From: Candidatus Woesearchaeota archaeon
GTDB taxonomy: Archaea; Nanobdellota; Nanobdellia; Woesearchaeales; UBA10216
Length of the DNA stretch: 64,000 bases
Assembly (NCBI GenBank): GCA_016192905.1
Contig: JACPTG010000001.1
Location: 483,005-547,004, forward strand
Direction of reading: 5' to 3'
Shown here: in pieces, positions 50,301 through 58,403 of the stretch
How the letters are laid out: each line of letters starts with the position of its first letter
Numbering within the stretch: position 1 is the first letter of the stretch
Program-made: the position numbers and the translations under genes
The notes under the pieces: generated by a model
Databases searched by the model: none
What the model saw: only the letters and a program-made list of their open reading frames with translations
What the model was told of the DNA's origin: nothing

Positions 50301-50510
50301 AACCACAAGCTAAACCTGATAATCAATGTTTCAAAGCCAGGCTCAGGCAACGGGAAGGAAAAGATAAGGGACGGATATGTGATAAGGAGAAGCGCGGCTG
50401 ATTACGGGATTCCACTTGTGACCAACCTGCAGCTGGCCAAAATGCTGGTGGATTCAATTGCAGAAGTAAAGCTGGAATCACTGGAAATCAAAGCATGGGA
50501 TGAATACTGA
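47262..50510 (+). CDS. carB: Carbamoyl-phosphate synthase large subunit, interrupted by a 21-nt intron
   Basis: Exon 1 is 47262-47333 (24 codons) and exon 2 is 47355-50510; joined, they encode 1075 residues, the normal length. The GTG at 47262 follows GGAGG by 4 nt and gives LKDKPKKVLVLGSGALKIGEAGE. Exon 2 continues FDYSGSQCIKALKEEGINVILVN, exactly the conserved CarB N-terminal motif once the insert is removed. Two ATP-grasp halves (about 1-400 and 550-940, split by an oligomerisation region), and a C-terminal MGS-like allosteric domain with KVREQ and KPGSGNGKEKIRDGYVIRR follow. It makes carbamoyl phosphate from ammonia, bicarbonate and two ATP. It overlaps a small ORF at its end. Confidence 0.93.
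47334..47354 (+). other. Putative bulge-helix-bulge type mini-intron in carB
   Basis: The 21-nt insert lies between GGC GAG and TTC GAC and contains an in-frame TGA. GGCG (47328-47331) pairs with CGCC (47349-47352) as a 4-bp central helix. AGA is a three-base bulge on the 5' strand, GTGC pairs with GCAC inside, and the loop is CTGAAA. ATT is the 3-base bulge on the other side. Cutting between the second and third base of each bulge (AG|A and AT|T) removes exactly 21 nt and gives GAG-TTC, restoring Glu-Phe of GEAGEFDYSG. The outer helix is weak, so this is a relaxed HBh' form. Confidence 0.82.
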
Positions 50511-50728
50511 TGAAACACACCTCCAGGCCAACAGCTGCTGAAAAAAGAAAATACGTCCTTCGGACAGCAGAAGACAGGGAAATACTCGCCAAATGCAAGG
50601 CGCTTGAGGCATTAAGGCTCTCCAGAAGCGATAAGCTTACTGTAAAGTTGATAAAGTCGCAGCTAATCAGGGAATGGAGAAATCCTCTAATCAAGAAACT
50701 TAACCAAATCGCAAGGAAGTACAAATGA
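50510..50728 (+). CDS. Small basic hypothetical protein in the pyr cluster
   Basis: The 72-residue protein is rich in Lys, Arg and Leu, with predicted helices (DREILAKCKALEALRLSRSDKLTVKLIKSQLI) and no recognised family. Its start overlaps the carB stop (TGATG) and its stop overlaps pyrD by 4 nt, so it is almost certainly translated in this operon. A role in carbamoyl phosphate or pyrimidine metabolism is only suggested by position. Confidence 0.65.
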   Translation: MKHTSRPTAAEKRKYVLRTAEDREILAKCKALEALRLSRSDKLTVKLIKSQLIREWRNPLIKKLNQIARKYK

Positions 50729-51642
50729 AACCTGACCTAAGAGCCAAGATACTAGGGGTGGAACTAGGGAACCCCACTATACTGGCATCAGGAATAATGG
50801 GCGTATCCGGGGCTGCATGCTGCTATGCGGCAAAGAACGGGGCAGGGGCTGTGATACCCAAGTCAATCGGGCCGAAGGAAAGGGAAGGCCACGCAAACCC
50901 TGTGCTTGTGGAATTTGACAAGGGATTCCTGAATGCAGTCGGCCTGCCGAATTCAGGAGTGGACAACAGCCTTGGCGAGATAGAGTTTGCAATGAAGAAT
51001 TCCGGAGTTCCTGTCATTCCGAGCCTGTTTGGCGGGACCAAGGAGGAGTTCGGCATGGTCGCAGAGAAACTGGACACCCTAAGGCCACAGCTAATTGAGG
51101 TCAACCTTTCCTGCCCAAACACGCAAGATGATTTCGGGCTGGCCTTTGCGCTCTCGGAAAAGGACGCTGGCGAAGTAATAAAGCTGGTCAAAAGCAAGGT
51201 CAGGGCAAAGGTGATAGCAAAGCTTGCGCCCAATGTTCCGGACATAAAGACAATAGCCAGGGCTGTTGAAAAAGCCGGGGCAGATGCAATCACCGCAGTA
51301 AACACCATGCCGGGAATGGCAATCGACGCAAAAACCGGAAACCCCTTACTTCACAACAAGCAAGGAGGAATAAGCGGCCCTGCACTCAGGCCGATAGCGG
51401 TAAACTGCATTTATGAAATATACAAGGCAGTCAACATCCCGATTATTGGGGCAGGAGGTGTAACACATGGGGAAGACGCTGCCGAGATGATAATGGCAGG
51501 GGCTGCGGCTGTTGAGATAGGCACAGGCATATACTACAGGGGGATAGACGTATTCAGGAAAGTCAGCGGAGAGCTGGAGCAGCTTATGGCTGAGAATGGA
51601 TACGCCACAATAAAGGAAATGACTGGAGTTTCGCACAGATGA
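50725..51642 (+). CDS. pyrD: Dihydroorotate dehydrogenase, catalytic subunit (class 1B type)
   Basis: The 305-residue flavoprotein has NPTILASGIMG near the N-terminus, the VEVNLSCPNTQDD motif with the active-site Cys region, the AKLAPNVPDI segment and GAGGVTHGEDAAEMIMAGAAAVEIGTG. The catalytic base Cys of class 1 enzymes is compatible with this sequence. It oxidises dihydroorotate to orotate. The next gene, with 4-nt overlap, is the electron-transfer partner PyrK, so the NAD-dependent 1B class is expected. Confidence 0.94.
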   Translation: MKPDLRAKILGVELGNPTILASGIMGVSGAACCYAAKNGAGAVIPKSIGPKEREGHANPVLVEFDKGFLNAVGLPNSGVDNSLGEIEFAMKNSGVPVIPSLFGGTKEEFGMVAEKLDTLRPQLIEVNLSCPNTQDDFGLAFALSEKDAGEVIKLVKSKVRAKVIAKLAPNVPDIKTIARAVEKAGADAITAVNTMPGMAIDAKTGNPLLHNKQGGISGPALRPIAVNCIYEIYKAVNIPIIGAGGVTHGEDAAEMIMAGAAAVEIGTGIYYRGIDVFRKVSGELEQLMAENGYATIKEMTGVSHR

Positions 51643-52439
51643 AAATGGAAAGGCCGCAGATAGCCGCGATAAAAAGGGTTGAAGAAGAGGCTGACGGGAT
51701 AAAGACAATATTCCTCAACAGCAGCATGAAAGCCAGGCACGGGCAGTTCATAATGCTCTGGCTTCCAAGAATAGACGAGAAGCCATTTGCAGTAAGCTAC
51801 GCATCAAAGGGGGAAATAGGGATAACTGTCGCCGCGGTGGGCCCATTCTCTGAAAAACTGAGCCTGATGAGAGCTGGTGAAAAAATAGGGGTAAGAGGGC
51901 CATACGGAAGGCCATACACGCTTGCCAAGGGAAATCTTGTTATGATAGGAGGGGGCTATGGCTCTGCAAGCCTTGCGATGCTGGCAGAAGAAGCCGCCAG
52001 GAAGATGACAAGGGTCAAGTTTATCCTGGGAGCAAGGAGCAAAAGCAGGCTGGTCTATGTTGAGAGGATTAAGCGGCTAATAGGGGAAGAAAACCTGACA
52101 ATAACCACAGACGACGGCAGCGCAGGAAGGAAAGGGCTTGTGACAGACGCGCTCAAGGAGATGATTGCCCGCGAGAAAATAGACAAGATTTATGCCTGCG
52201 GGCCGGATAAGATGCTAAAGGCAGTGGCCAGCATCGGACATGAAGCAGGGATACCAGGCGAGATAAGCATGGAGCGCTACATGAAATGCGGATTCGGGCT
52301 CTGCGGCCACTGCTGCGTGGACCCCATCGGAATAAGATTATGCGTTGAAGGGCCTGTAATTGACTTCGGGACTGCCATGCAGGTCAAGGAGCTGGGACTT
52401 TACCATAGATTGAAGAGCAGCAGGAAGGAAGCGATATAA
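51639..52439 (+). CDS. pyrK: Dihydroorotate dehydrogenase electron transfer subunit
   Basis: The 266-residue protein has an N-terminal FAD-binding barrel, an NAD-binding central region (IGGGYGSASLAMLAEEA), and a 2Fe-2S cluster site with Cys217, Cys222, Cys225 and Cys235 (CGFGLCGHCC and LCVEGPV). This is the PyrK/ferredoxin reductase layout. It accepts electrons from PyrD and passes them to NAD. It overlaps pyrD by 4 nt and the next gene's GTG follows its stop directly. Confidence 0.94.
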   Translation: MKMERPQIAAIKRVEEEADGIKTIFLNSSMKARHGQFIMLWLPRIDEKPFAVSYASKGEIGITVAAVGPFSEKLSLMRAGEKIGVRGPYGRPYTLAKGNLVMIGGGYGSASLAMLAEEAARKMTRVKFILGARSKSRLVYVERIKRLIGEENLTITTDDGSAGRKGLVTDALKEMIAREKIDKIYACGPDKMLKAVASIGHEAGIPGEISMERYMKCGFGLCGHCCVDPIGIRLCVEGPVIDFGTAMQVKELGLYHRLKSSRKEAI

Positions 52440-53669
52440 GTGATTCTTCCGATAATAATACTCGCCGGAGTGCTGCTGCTCACTGCAGTGAGGCAGGTGG
52501 GCAGGATAAAGCTGGAAATCTGGCAGATAATGCTCCTTGGAGCTGCAGCAGTGCTGATAACAGGCCAGATAAGCCCTGAAAGAGCCCTCCAGTCAATCAA
52601 CATCGATGTAATGATTTTCCTCCTCTGCATGTTCATAGTCGGGCAGGCCATGGAGGAAAGCGGGCTGCTGGAAAACATCGCATACAAAATGTTCAGGAAG
52701 GCGGAATCAACTGACGGCCTGCTGCTAATCATACTCTTTGCATTCGGGGCTGCATCAGCATTTTTTATGAATGATACCCTTGCAATAATAGGGACTCCTG
52801 TAATGCTGGGACTGGCAAGAAAAAATGCGCTGCCATCCAAGCTACTGCTGCTCACACTGGCATTCGCCATAACCATAGGAGGCGTGATGAGCCCAATTGG
52901 AAACCCCCAAAACTTCCTAATAGCGGTGAACGCCAACATCCCAGAGCCGTTTGTGACCTTCCTTGCCAGATTATTCATACCCACTATGATAAACCTGCTG
53001 CTGGCATACGTGCTCCTAAAAGCCTTTTACGGAGGCAGCTTCAGGAAACTTGGCCCTGCCCAGCCAGAGCCGCTAAGAGACCTGCAACTGGCACGCATCT
53101 CAATGGCCGCTGTGGCAATAATGCTTGTGCTGGTAGCCGCCAAGGTGGCATTAACAATAGCCAAGCCTGAAGCAGACTTCAAGCTGACTTACATTGCGCT
53201 GGCTGCGGCACTGCCCATACTGGTTTTCAGCAGCAGAAGGCTACAGCTTGCCAAGAAGGTTGACTGGCGCACAATGGCGTTCTTCGCGGCGATGTTCATA
53301 CTAACCAGCAGTGCATGGGAGTCAGGGTTTTTCCAGTCGGCCATTAGAAGGATAGACATACCCGTAACATCCACCATGTCCATCCTTACAATAAGCGTCC
53401 TATTAAGCCAGCTCATCTCAAACGTGCCACTGGCTGCCCTCTACCTTCCGGTGCTCATGCATGCAGGAGCCCAGACAAGCCAGCTGATAGCCCTTGCTGC
53501 CGGAAGCACAATAGCAGGAAACCTCTTTATCCTTGGAGCGGCGAGCAACATCATAATAATCCAGACTGCTGAACGCAAAAATGAGACCCTTACCTTCACC
53601 GACTTCGCACGGGTAGGCATCCCCCTCACAATAGCCAATGTGCTGGTTTACTGGATTTTCCTGCGGTAA
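52440..53669 (+). CDS. ArsB/NhaD-type anion permease
   Basis: The 409-residue protein has about 11 hydrophobic helices. A repeated loop pattern is visible in NDTLAIIGTPVMLGLA and SPIGNPQNFLIAVN in the first half, and LISNVPLAALYLPVL and GAASNIIIIQTAERK in the second. This double NxPxT-like layout belongs to the ion-transporter superfamily that includes ArsB, NhaD and CitT. The GTG start lies directly after pyrK, so it belongs to the pyr cluster. Its cargo, for example a carboxylate such as orotate, is inference. Confidence 0.8.
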   Translation: MILPIIILAGVLLLTAVRQVGRIKLEIWQIMLLGAAAVLITGQISPERALQSINIDVMIFLLCMFIVGQAMEESGLLENIAYKMFRKAESTDGLLLIILFAFGAASAFFMNDTLAIIGTPVMLGLARKNALPSKLLLLTLAFAITIGGVMSPIGNPQNFLIAVNANIPEPFVTFLARLFIPTMINLLLAYVLLKAFYGGSFRKLGPAQPEPLRDLQLARISMAAVAIMLVLVAAKVALTIAKPEADFKLTYIALAAALPILVFSSRRLQLAKKVDWRTMAFFAAMFILTSSAWESGFFQSAIRRIDIPVTSTMSILTISVLLSQLISNVPLAALYLPVLMHAGAQTSQLIALAAGSTIAGNLFILGAASNIIIIQTAERKNETLTFTDFARVGIPLTIANVLVYWIFLR

Positions 53670-53725
53670 ACTCCGCTGAAAAGAGACTCACAACAATTAA
53701 ATAAGACTAAAAACCCCTTACAACC

Positions 53726-55024
53726 ATGCTGCTAATAAAGAACTGCAAAGTCCTGGAAAACGGCAAAGCCGTGGAAAGGAACATCATTGCAGAAGGCGGC
53801 ATAATACAGAAGATAACAGCCCCCTCAGCAGCCAAAAGTGCTGACGAGATTATAGATGCCAAAGGAAAGCTGGCCATTCCAGGACTGATAGACGCGCACG
53901 TCCACTGCCGGGAGCCGGGAATGACGCAGAAGGAAGACTTCAGGACAGCAGGATACGCGGCGGCGGCAGGGGGAGTGACAACAATCCTTGACATGCCAAA
54001 CAACAGGCCAGCCACCACAACAGCCTGGCTTCTTGAGGAAAAGAGGAAGCTGGCCGCGGAAAAATGCATTGCAAACTACGGATTCCACTTCGGAGCCACA
54101 GAAGGCAACCTTGCAGAAATACGAAACGCAAAGAACATCGCATCGGTAAAGGTGTTTATGGGCTCAAGCACAGGCGACCTGTTGATAAGCAATGAAGGCA
54201 CCCTTGACTCAATAATGGGCACTGGAAAAAGAATAGCGGTGCATGCAGAAGACGAGGCCATGCTGAAGGCAAATGAAAAATCCCAGGGAGCAGGGACATG
54301 GACTGCCGAAAGGCACCTTGAAGCAAGGAACAAAATGGTGGCTGCATCAGCCGCCAGCCTGGCGATTACTGCCGCAAAAAGAAAAAATGCGCGGATGCAC
54401 CTATGCCACATAAGCACAGCTGAAGAGACCGAGCTAATGGCCAAGTTCAGGCGAAACATGAACCTGAGCTGTGAAGTGACGCCACATCACCTATTCCTGC
54501 CTGTTGAAGACGCCGCCAAACTGGGGACAATGGCAAAGGTCAACCCGCCGCTAAGGAGGAAAGAGGACGTGGCAGCCCTCTGGAATGCGCTAAACTCAGG
54601 CACCATAGACATGGTTGCGACAGACCACGCGCCACACCTCCTGGAAGAAAAGTCAAGCGACGAGCCGCCCTCAGGCATGCCAGGGCTCGAGACCATGCTG
54701 CCCCTCCTGCTTGATGCCATGAATAGGGGAAGGCTTTCCATGCAGCAGGTGATAAGCCTGACATCCGCCAACCCTGCCAGGGTATTTGGAATACAATCCA
54801 GAGGACACATAGCCGAGGGATACTTTGCAGACATAACACTAATAGACCTGAAAAAAGAGAAAACTGTAAGGAACGACGAACTCCAGACAAAGTGCAAATG
54901 GAGCGCCTTTGAAGGGTGGAAACTGAAAGGAACAGTGGCCTCAACCATCATAAACGGAAGGCTTGCGTACGACGGCAGCCAGGTTATAGATGAGCACAAG
55001 GGAAATGAGGCGATGTTTGGATGA
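53726..55024 (+). CDS. pyrC: Dihydroorotase
   Basis: This 432-residue amidohydrolase has IPGLIDAHVHCREPG (metal His pair), DMPNNRPATT, an HAEDEAML segment, HLCHISTAEE and a late VATDHAPHLLEEK with the metal Asp. The class I dihydroorotase pattern is clear. It cyclises carbamoyl aspartate to dihydroorotate. A TATA-like ATTAAATAAG lies about 25-35 nt before the ATG, so it may also be transcribed alone. It overlaps pyrE by 4 nt. Confidence 0.93.
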   Translation: MLLIKNCKVLENGKAVERNIIAEGGIIQKITAPSAAKSADEIIDAKGKLAIPGLIDAHVHCREPGMTQKEDFRTAGYAAAAGGVTTILDMPNNRPATTTAWLLEEKRKLAAEKCIANYGFHFGATEGNLAEIRNAKNIASVKVFMGSSTGDLLISNEGTLDSIMGTGKRIAVHAEDEAMLKANEKSQGAGTWTAERHLEARNKMVAASAASLAITAAKRKNARMHLCHISTAEETELMAKFRRNMNLSCEVTPHHLFLPVEDAAKLGTMAKVNPPLRRKEDVAALWNALNSGTIDMVATDHAPHLLEEKSSDEPPSGMPGLETMLPLLLDAMNRGRLSMQQVISLTSANPARVFGIQSRGHIAEGYFADITLIDLKKEKTVRNDELQTKCKWSAFEGWKLKGTVASTIINGRLAYDGSQVIDEHKGNEAMFG

Positions 55025-55656
55025 ATCCAGAAGAAAAAGTCGCTGAACTGCTTCTCCTTTCAGGAGCTGTGACGCTGAGGCCCACTGAGCCATTCAAATT
55101 CACATCAGGAATACTAAGCCCAATCTACTGCGACAACAGGATACTGCTATCCAAGCCCGACGCAAGGGACGCAATGATTGCCTTTTACCTGGAAAAAATG
55201 CAAGAGAGCGAGTTTGACGTGATTGCAGGAATAGCAACAGCCAGCATACCATGGGCAAGCATCCTCGCAGACAGGCTGAGAAAGCCCACCATCTACATAC
55301 GAAAAGAGCCAAAAGGCCACGGAATGCACAACCTGATAGAAGGAGCGCTGGAAAAAGGCCAACGGGCAGTGATTGTAGAGGACCTCATAAGCACAGGAGG
55401 AACCTCGCTGAAAGCTGTAAACGCAGCCAGGGAGGCAGGGGCAATAGCTGATGAATGCATCGCCATATTCACATACGAGATGGAAGAGGCCCACAAGGGC
55501 TTTTATGATGCCATGTGCAAGCTAACAACACTCAGCAACTTCACAACGCTCGTAAGAGTGGCGGCTGAAAAGGGCTACATCAAAGAGAAGGAAAGGGAGT
55601 TAATAACCAAGTGGAGCCAGAATCCTGCCGGGTGGAAGGGACTCAATCTCGCTTAG
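55021..55656 (+). CDS. pyrE: Orotate phosphoribosyltransferase
   Basis: The 211-residue protein has FKFTSGILSPIYCDNR, IYIRKEPKGHGMHN, and the PRPP-binding motif VIVEDLISTGGTSLKA. It adds ribose phosphate to orotate, giving OMP. Its last bases overlap a convergent PIN pseudogene. Together with pyrC and pyrF (57573) it gives most of the pathway; pyrB and pyrI are not in this window. Confidence 0.94.
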   Translation: MNPEEKVAELLLLSGAVTLRPTEPFKFTSGILSPIYCDNRILLSKPDARDAMIAFYLEKMQESEFDVIAGIATASIPWASILADRLRKPTIYIRKEPKGHGMHNLIEGALEKGQRAVIVEDLISTGGTSLKAVNAAREAGAIADECIAIFTYEMEEAHKGFYDAMCKLTTLSNFTTLVRVAAEKGYIKEKERELITKWSQNPAGWKGLNLA

Positions 55657-55762
55657 AATAATCATCATCTCCACTTACAAGATAACCCGCTTTCGCACTT
55701 TCCGCGCATTCAAGGAATTTATTATCTTTTGTGTTTGTATCAAGAACCAGTTTAAGCGGCAT
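55643..55762 (-). pseudogene. PIN-domain toxin with large internal deletion
   Basis: From the ATG at 55762 the minus strand reads MPLKLVLDTN, the first PIN strand with catalytic Asp, then continues as DNKFLECAESAKAGYLVSGDDD and a stop at 55643. The two are the beginning and end of a PIN domain, so about 80 residues are missing. It follows the AbrB-type antitoxin and overlaps pyrE. Confidence 0.65.
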
Positions 55763-56015
55763 TTCTTATATCATTTATGGCTTTTTTTACGTCAGCTTTT
55801 GTCAATCCTGCCTGTTTTGCCGCTTCCCGCAATGGCTTTGCCATTTCGTCAAACGTTTTTTTAATTGCCGGAGTTTCTATTTTCCTCAATATAACTGTTC
55901 CAGCTTCACCAAATACCATAAACTGATCCGACTTTTTTATACCCATCTCCTTCCTCAACGAAGAGGGAATAACAACCTGTCCTTTTTCAGATATTCTGGT
56001 TAGTTCAACCTGCAT
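55752..56015 (-). CDS. AbrB/SpoVT-type antitoxin
   Basis: The 87-residue protein begins MQVELTRISEKGQVVIPSSLRKEMGIKKSDQF, the swapped-hairpin AbrB DNA-binding pattern, followed by a helical tail (AIKKTFDEMAKPLREAAKQAGLTKADVKKAINDIRNAA). It precedes a deleted PIN toxin, so it is an orphan antitoxin. It would normally repress its own promoter. Confidence 0.78.
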   Translation of the reverse strand: MQVELTRISEKGQVVIPSSLRKEMGIKKSDQFMVFGEAGTVILRKIETPAIKKTFDEMAKPLREAAKQAGLTKADVKKAINDIRNAA

Positions 56016-56102
56016 ATTGCATCACTTGTAGGATACGTAAAGGCTATCTTACTTATATTCTTTTCGGTTTTAGGCCGTAATACAGCCCTTCAACGAAAGA
56101 TG

Positions 56103-56140
56103 TTTATACACTAATGCCACTTAGTGTGATTAGTGGTAAA
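56103..56140. promoter_or_regulatory. Repeat operator of the intact vapBC pair
   Basis: CACTAA (56109-56114) and TTAGTG (56121-56126) are inverted repeats, and TTAGTG recurs at 56130-56135. The TATA-like TTTATACA overlaps the first arm, and the ATG at 56141 follows closely. VapB binding here would block the promoter. Confidence 0.5.
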
Positions 56141-56377
56141 ATGTCGGTATCTATAAAGATAAGCCGGGAAAACTATGAGAGATTGTCCTCACTTTCAGGC
56201 AGGCTGAGGTCTGAACTTAACAGGCCAGTCTCAATTAATGAGGCAATAAGCTTTCTATACAGGAAAGGGAAGCTGAGCGATGTTGCAGGGACATGGAAAA
56301 TGACTGACAGGGAAGCTGAAGGGTTTATGGCTGACCTCCAAAGGGGCTGGGAGAGATGGAAGCCAAAATCTGCATAG
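56141..56377 (+). CDS. vapB: VapB-type antitoxin
   Basis: The protein is 78 residues from the ATG at 56141; an earlier in-frame ATG adds nine unconserved residues. The N-terminus MSVSIKISRENYERLSSL is a ribbon-helix-helix-like strand and helix, and the C-terminal acidic/basic tail would wrap the toxin. It overlaps the PIN toxin gene by 22 nt, the usual vapBC arrangement. Confidence 0.75.
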   Translation: MSVSIKISRENYERLSSLSGRLRSELNRPVSINEAISFLYRKGKLSDVAGTWKMTDREAEGFMADLQRGWERWKPKSA

Positions 56378-56745
56378 ATACCGATTTCCTGGCAAACCTC
56401 CTTAGGGGAAGAAAAGACGAAATTGACTTTATTAAAAGCCAAGAAACAAAGGCAGAACTTTCAACCACATACGTGAACCTGTTTGAGCTTTACTATTGGG
56501 CTTTCAAATCAATGGAAAGGGAAAACAACCTTGCTGCAATTTCCGCACTTTTGCCTAAGCTCAACCTTCTTAACTTTTCAGACGAAGCAGCCAAAAAGGC
56601 AGGTGAAGTGCTGGCAAAACTGGAGAGGGAAGGAAAGCCCATTGACTTCAGGGACCTTTTTATAGGAGCAATAGCCCTCACAAGCGGATATTCAATAAAA
56701 ACCAAGAACCTGAAGCATTTCAACAGGATTGAAGGCAATTTCTGA
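56356..56745 (+). CDS. vapC: VapC-type PIN domain toxin
   Basis: The 129-residue protein has a complete PIN domain. Catalytic acidic residues are visible in CIDTDFLANLL, VNLFELYYW, PIDFRDLFIGAIAL and TKNLKHFNRI. The family's members are endoribonucleases that cut tRNA or rRNA. This is the only intact toxin of the three PIN loci in the window, so it may be functional. Confidence 0.82.
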   Translation: MEAKICIDTDFLANLLRGRKDEIDFIKSQETKAELSTTYVNLFELYYWAFKSMERENNLAAISALLPKLNLLNFSDEAAKKAGEVLAKLEREGKPIDFRDLFIGAIALTSGYSIKTKNLKHFNRIEGNF

Positions 56746-56833
56746 TTAGCGGGTTGCATTCGCCTATTCGGCTTCTGCAAGGAACATCAACCCACAGTTA
56801 ACTTTATAAAAAACAGAACCGGAGTCCTCGCTG

Positions 56834-57406
56834 ATGAAGCCAAAAATAGGCGTGATGGGCTCGGCGAATGAGAAGGGGAATGCGGGGAGGATACCTGCAA
56901 AATCCCTCAAGCTGGCATATGACCTCGGGCAGGAGATAGCCAGGCACAACTGCATACTCGTGAACGGGGCCTGCAACGGGATACCCAATGCTGCAGCAAG
57001 GGGTGCGATGAACAATGACGGGTTTGTAATAGGAATAAGCCCTGCAAAGAACCTTGAAGAGCACGCAAAGAGGTACAGGTTCCCCACAAAATACTACTCT
57101 GTAATAATTTACACAGGCTTCGGATTCAAGGGCAGGAATGTGGTGAATGTCAGCAACTGCGACGCGGTAATCATAGTCGGCGGAAGGGTGGGCACGCTGA
57201 ACGAGTTCACAATAGCATACGACGAAGGCCAGGTAATAGGGATAATGGAAGGCTCAGGAGGGGTGGCAGACAACCTCAAGAAGATAATAAAGATTGTTGA
57301 CAAGAATACAGGAGCAATGGTAATATTCGACAAGGAACCGCACACTCTGGTGAAAAGGGTACTGCGGGAGATAGAGAAGAGGGCCAAAAGCAGTAAGATT
57401 GAATAA
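56834..57406 (+). CDS. LOG-like Rossmann-fold nucleotide-binding protein
   Basis: The 190-residue protein begins KIGVMGSANEKG, has ILVNGACNGIPNAAARGA (the GGxxGxM-like loop varied), and IVGGRVGTLNEFTIAYDEGQVIG, which corresponds to the PGGxGTxxE motif of LOG/YgdR-type proteins. These include cytokinin-activating phosphoribohydrolases acting on nucleoside monophosphates. Its place among pyrimidine and purine genes fits a nucleotide salvage role. A TATA-like CTTTATAAAAA lies about 25-30 nt upstream. Confidence 0.78.
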   Translation: MKPKIGVMGSANEKGNAGRIPAKSLKLAYDLGQEIARHNCILVNGACNGIPNAAARGAMNNDGFVIGISPAKNLEEHAKRYRFPTKYYSVIIYTGFGFKGRNVVNVSNCDAVIIVGGRVGTLNEFTIAYDEGQVIGIMEGSGGVADNLKKIIKIVDKNTGAMVIFDKEPHTLVKRVLREIEKRAKSSKIE

Positions 57407-57439
57407 TGCGGGCGGGAATAAGCCACTAATAAGTCAAAT

Positions 57440-57495
57440 AGCAGGCTGTGGCCACCTCAGGTGAACTGTTTCAATTGCACAGCCTGCGGCTTTTT
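57440..57495 (+). terminator. Hairpin terminator with repeat-element motif (copy 3, partial)
   Basis: GCAGGCTGTG (57441-57450) pairs perfectly with CACAGCCTGC (57478-57487), with a smaller CACC/GGTG hairpin inside (57453-57463), followed by TTTTT at 57491-57495. The 5' arm repeats the TAGCAGGCTGTGGC motif of the structured element copies at 33390 and 44748. It would end transcripts from the LOG-like gene. Confidence 0.6.
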
Positions 57496-57572
57496 GTTAT
57501 AATGAAAAACAAGCCTTTGGATACGACCATAAGGCAGCAAAAATTATAAACAGCAGCGGCAGCCACACCACA

Positions 57573-58397
57573 GTGAACAGCTATACTGAAGTTCTAAGGC
57601 AGAAAGCGGCAGAGACAGGCAGCATAATATGCCTCGGCATGGACCCTGTAATTGAAAAGATACCAATAAAGGAGCAAAGCCCTGAGAAAAGGATTGTGAA
57701 ATTCTATTCTGACATCCTGGCTGCGACAAACAGCCTTATAGGGGCTGCCAAGCCAAACTACGCGTTCTATGCCCAGTACGGCTTCCCAGGGCTCAGGGCG
57801 CTGAAGAAGGTAATTACAGCCTGCAAAGGGTACAAAATACCGGTGATTCTGGACGCCAAGAGGGCTGACATCGGGAAAACAAGCGAAGCATACGCAAAGG
57901 AGGCATTTGAATTCTGGAAAGCAGACGCATTAACCGTCCAGCCATACATGGGAATGGACAGCGTGCAGCCCTTCATAGAATACTGCAAAAAAGGCAAAGG
58001 AGTCTACCTTCTGGTCAGGACTTCAAACAAAGGCGCTGCTGATTTCCAGGAAAAAGGAATGGACGGCAAGCCATTCTACATGAGACTGGCTGAAAAAACA
58101 GTTGAATGGCACCAGCCTGGGACAGGGGGGGTTGTTGGGGCGACAAATATTGAAGAGCTAAGGGAAATAGCGGGCTACTTTAACGACAGCGGCAAAGAGA
58201 TACCCCTGCTAATACCAGGAGTCGGCAGCCAAGGAGGAAATGCAGCTGACACTGCCAAGGCGCTAGCAAACCACAAAATACACAGGATAAACAGCAGCAG
58301 CGGGATAAACTACGCCTACGAAAAATACGGGACTGAAAACTATGCTGAGGCAGCTGTCAAGGCGGTCAGGGAACTAAACTCAGAAATCAGCTTTTAA
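57573..58397 (+). CDS. pyrF: Orotidine 5'-phosphate decarboxylase
   Basis: The protein has 274 residues from a GTG start, with TATA-like AAATTATAAAC about 25-30 nt upstream. Motifs include CLGMDPVIEKIP, VILDAKRADIGKTSEAYAKEAF (catalytic Lys and Asp), VNPYMG-type VQPYMGMDSV, and LIPGVGSQGGNAAD. The length and pattern are those of the larger, PyrF type 2 family. It decarboxylates OMP to UMP. Confidence 0.94.
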   Translation: MNSYTEVLRQKAAETGSIICLGMDPVIEKIPIKEQSPEKRIVKFYSDILAATNSLIGAAKPNYAFYAQYGFPGLRALKKVITACKGYKIPVILDAKRADIGKTSEAYAKEAFEFWKADALTVQPYMGMDSVQPFIEYCKKGKGVYLLVRTSNKGAADFQEKGMDGKPFYMRLAEKTVEWHQPGTGGVVGATNIEELREIAGYFNDSGKEIPLLIPGVGSQGGNAADTAKALANHKIHRINSSSGINYAYEKYGTENYAEAAVKAVRELNSEISF

Positions 58398-58403
58398 CAA
58401 GCA

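Noticed and set aside
47415-50510. A separate, N-terminally short carB starting at an internal Met
   Set aside because: The residues before that Met (FDYSGSQCIKALKEEGINVILVN) are highly conserved in CarB and are in frame, so the true gene begins upstream and crosses the insert.
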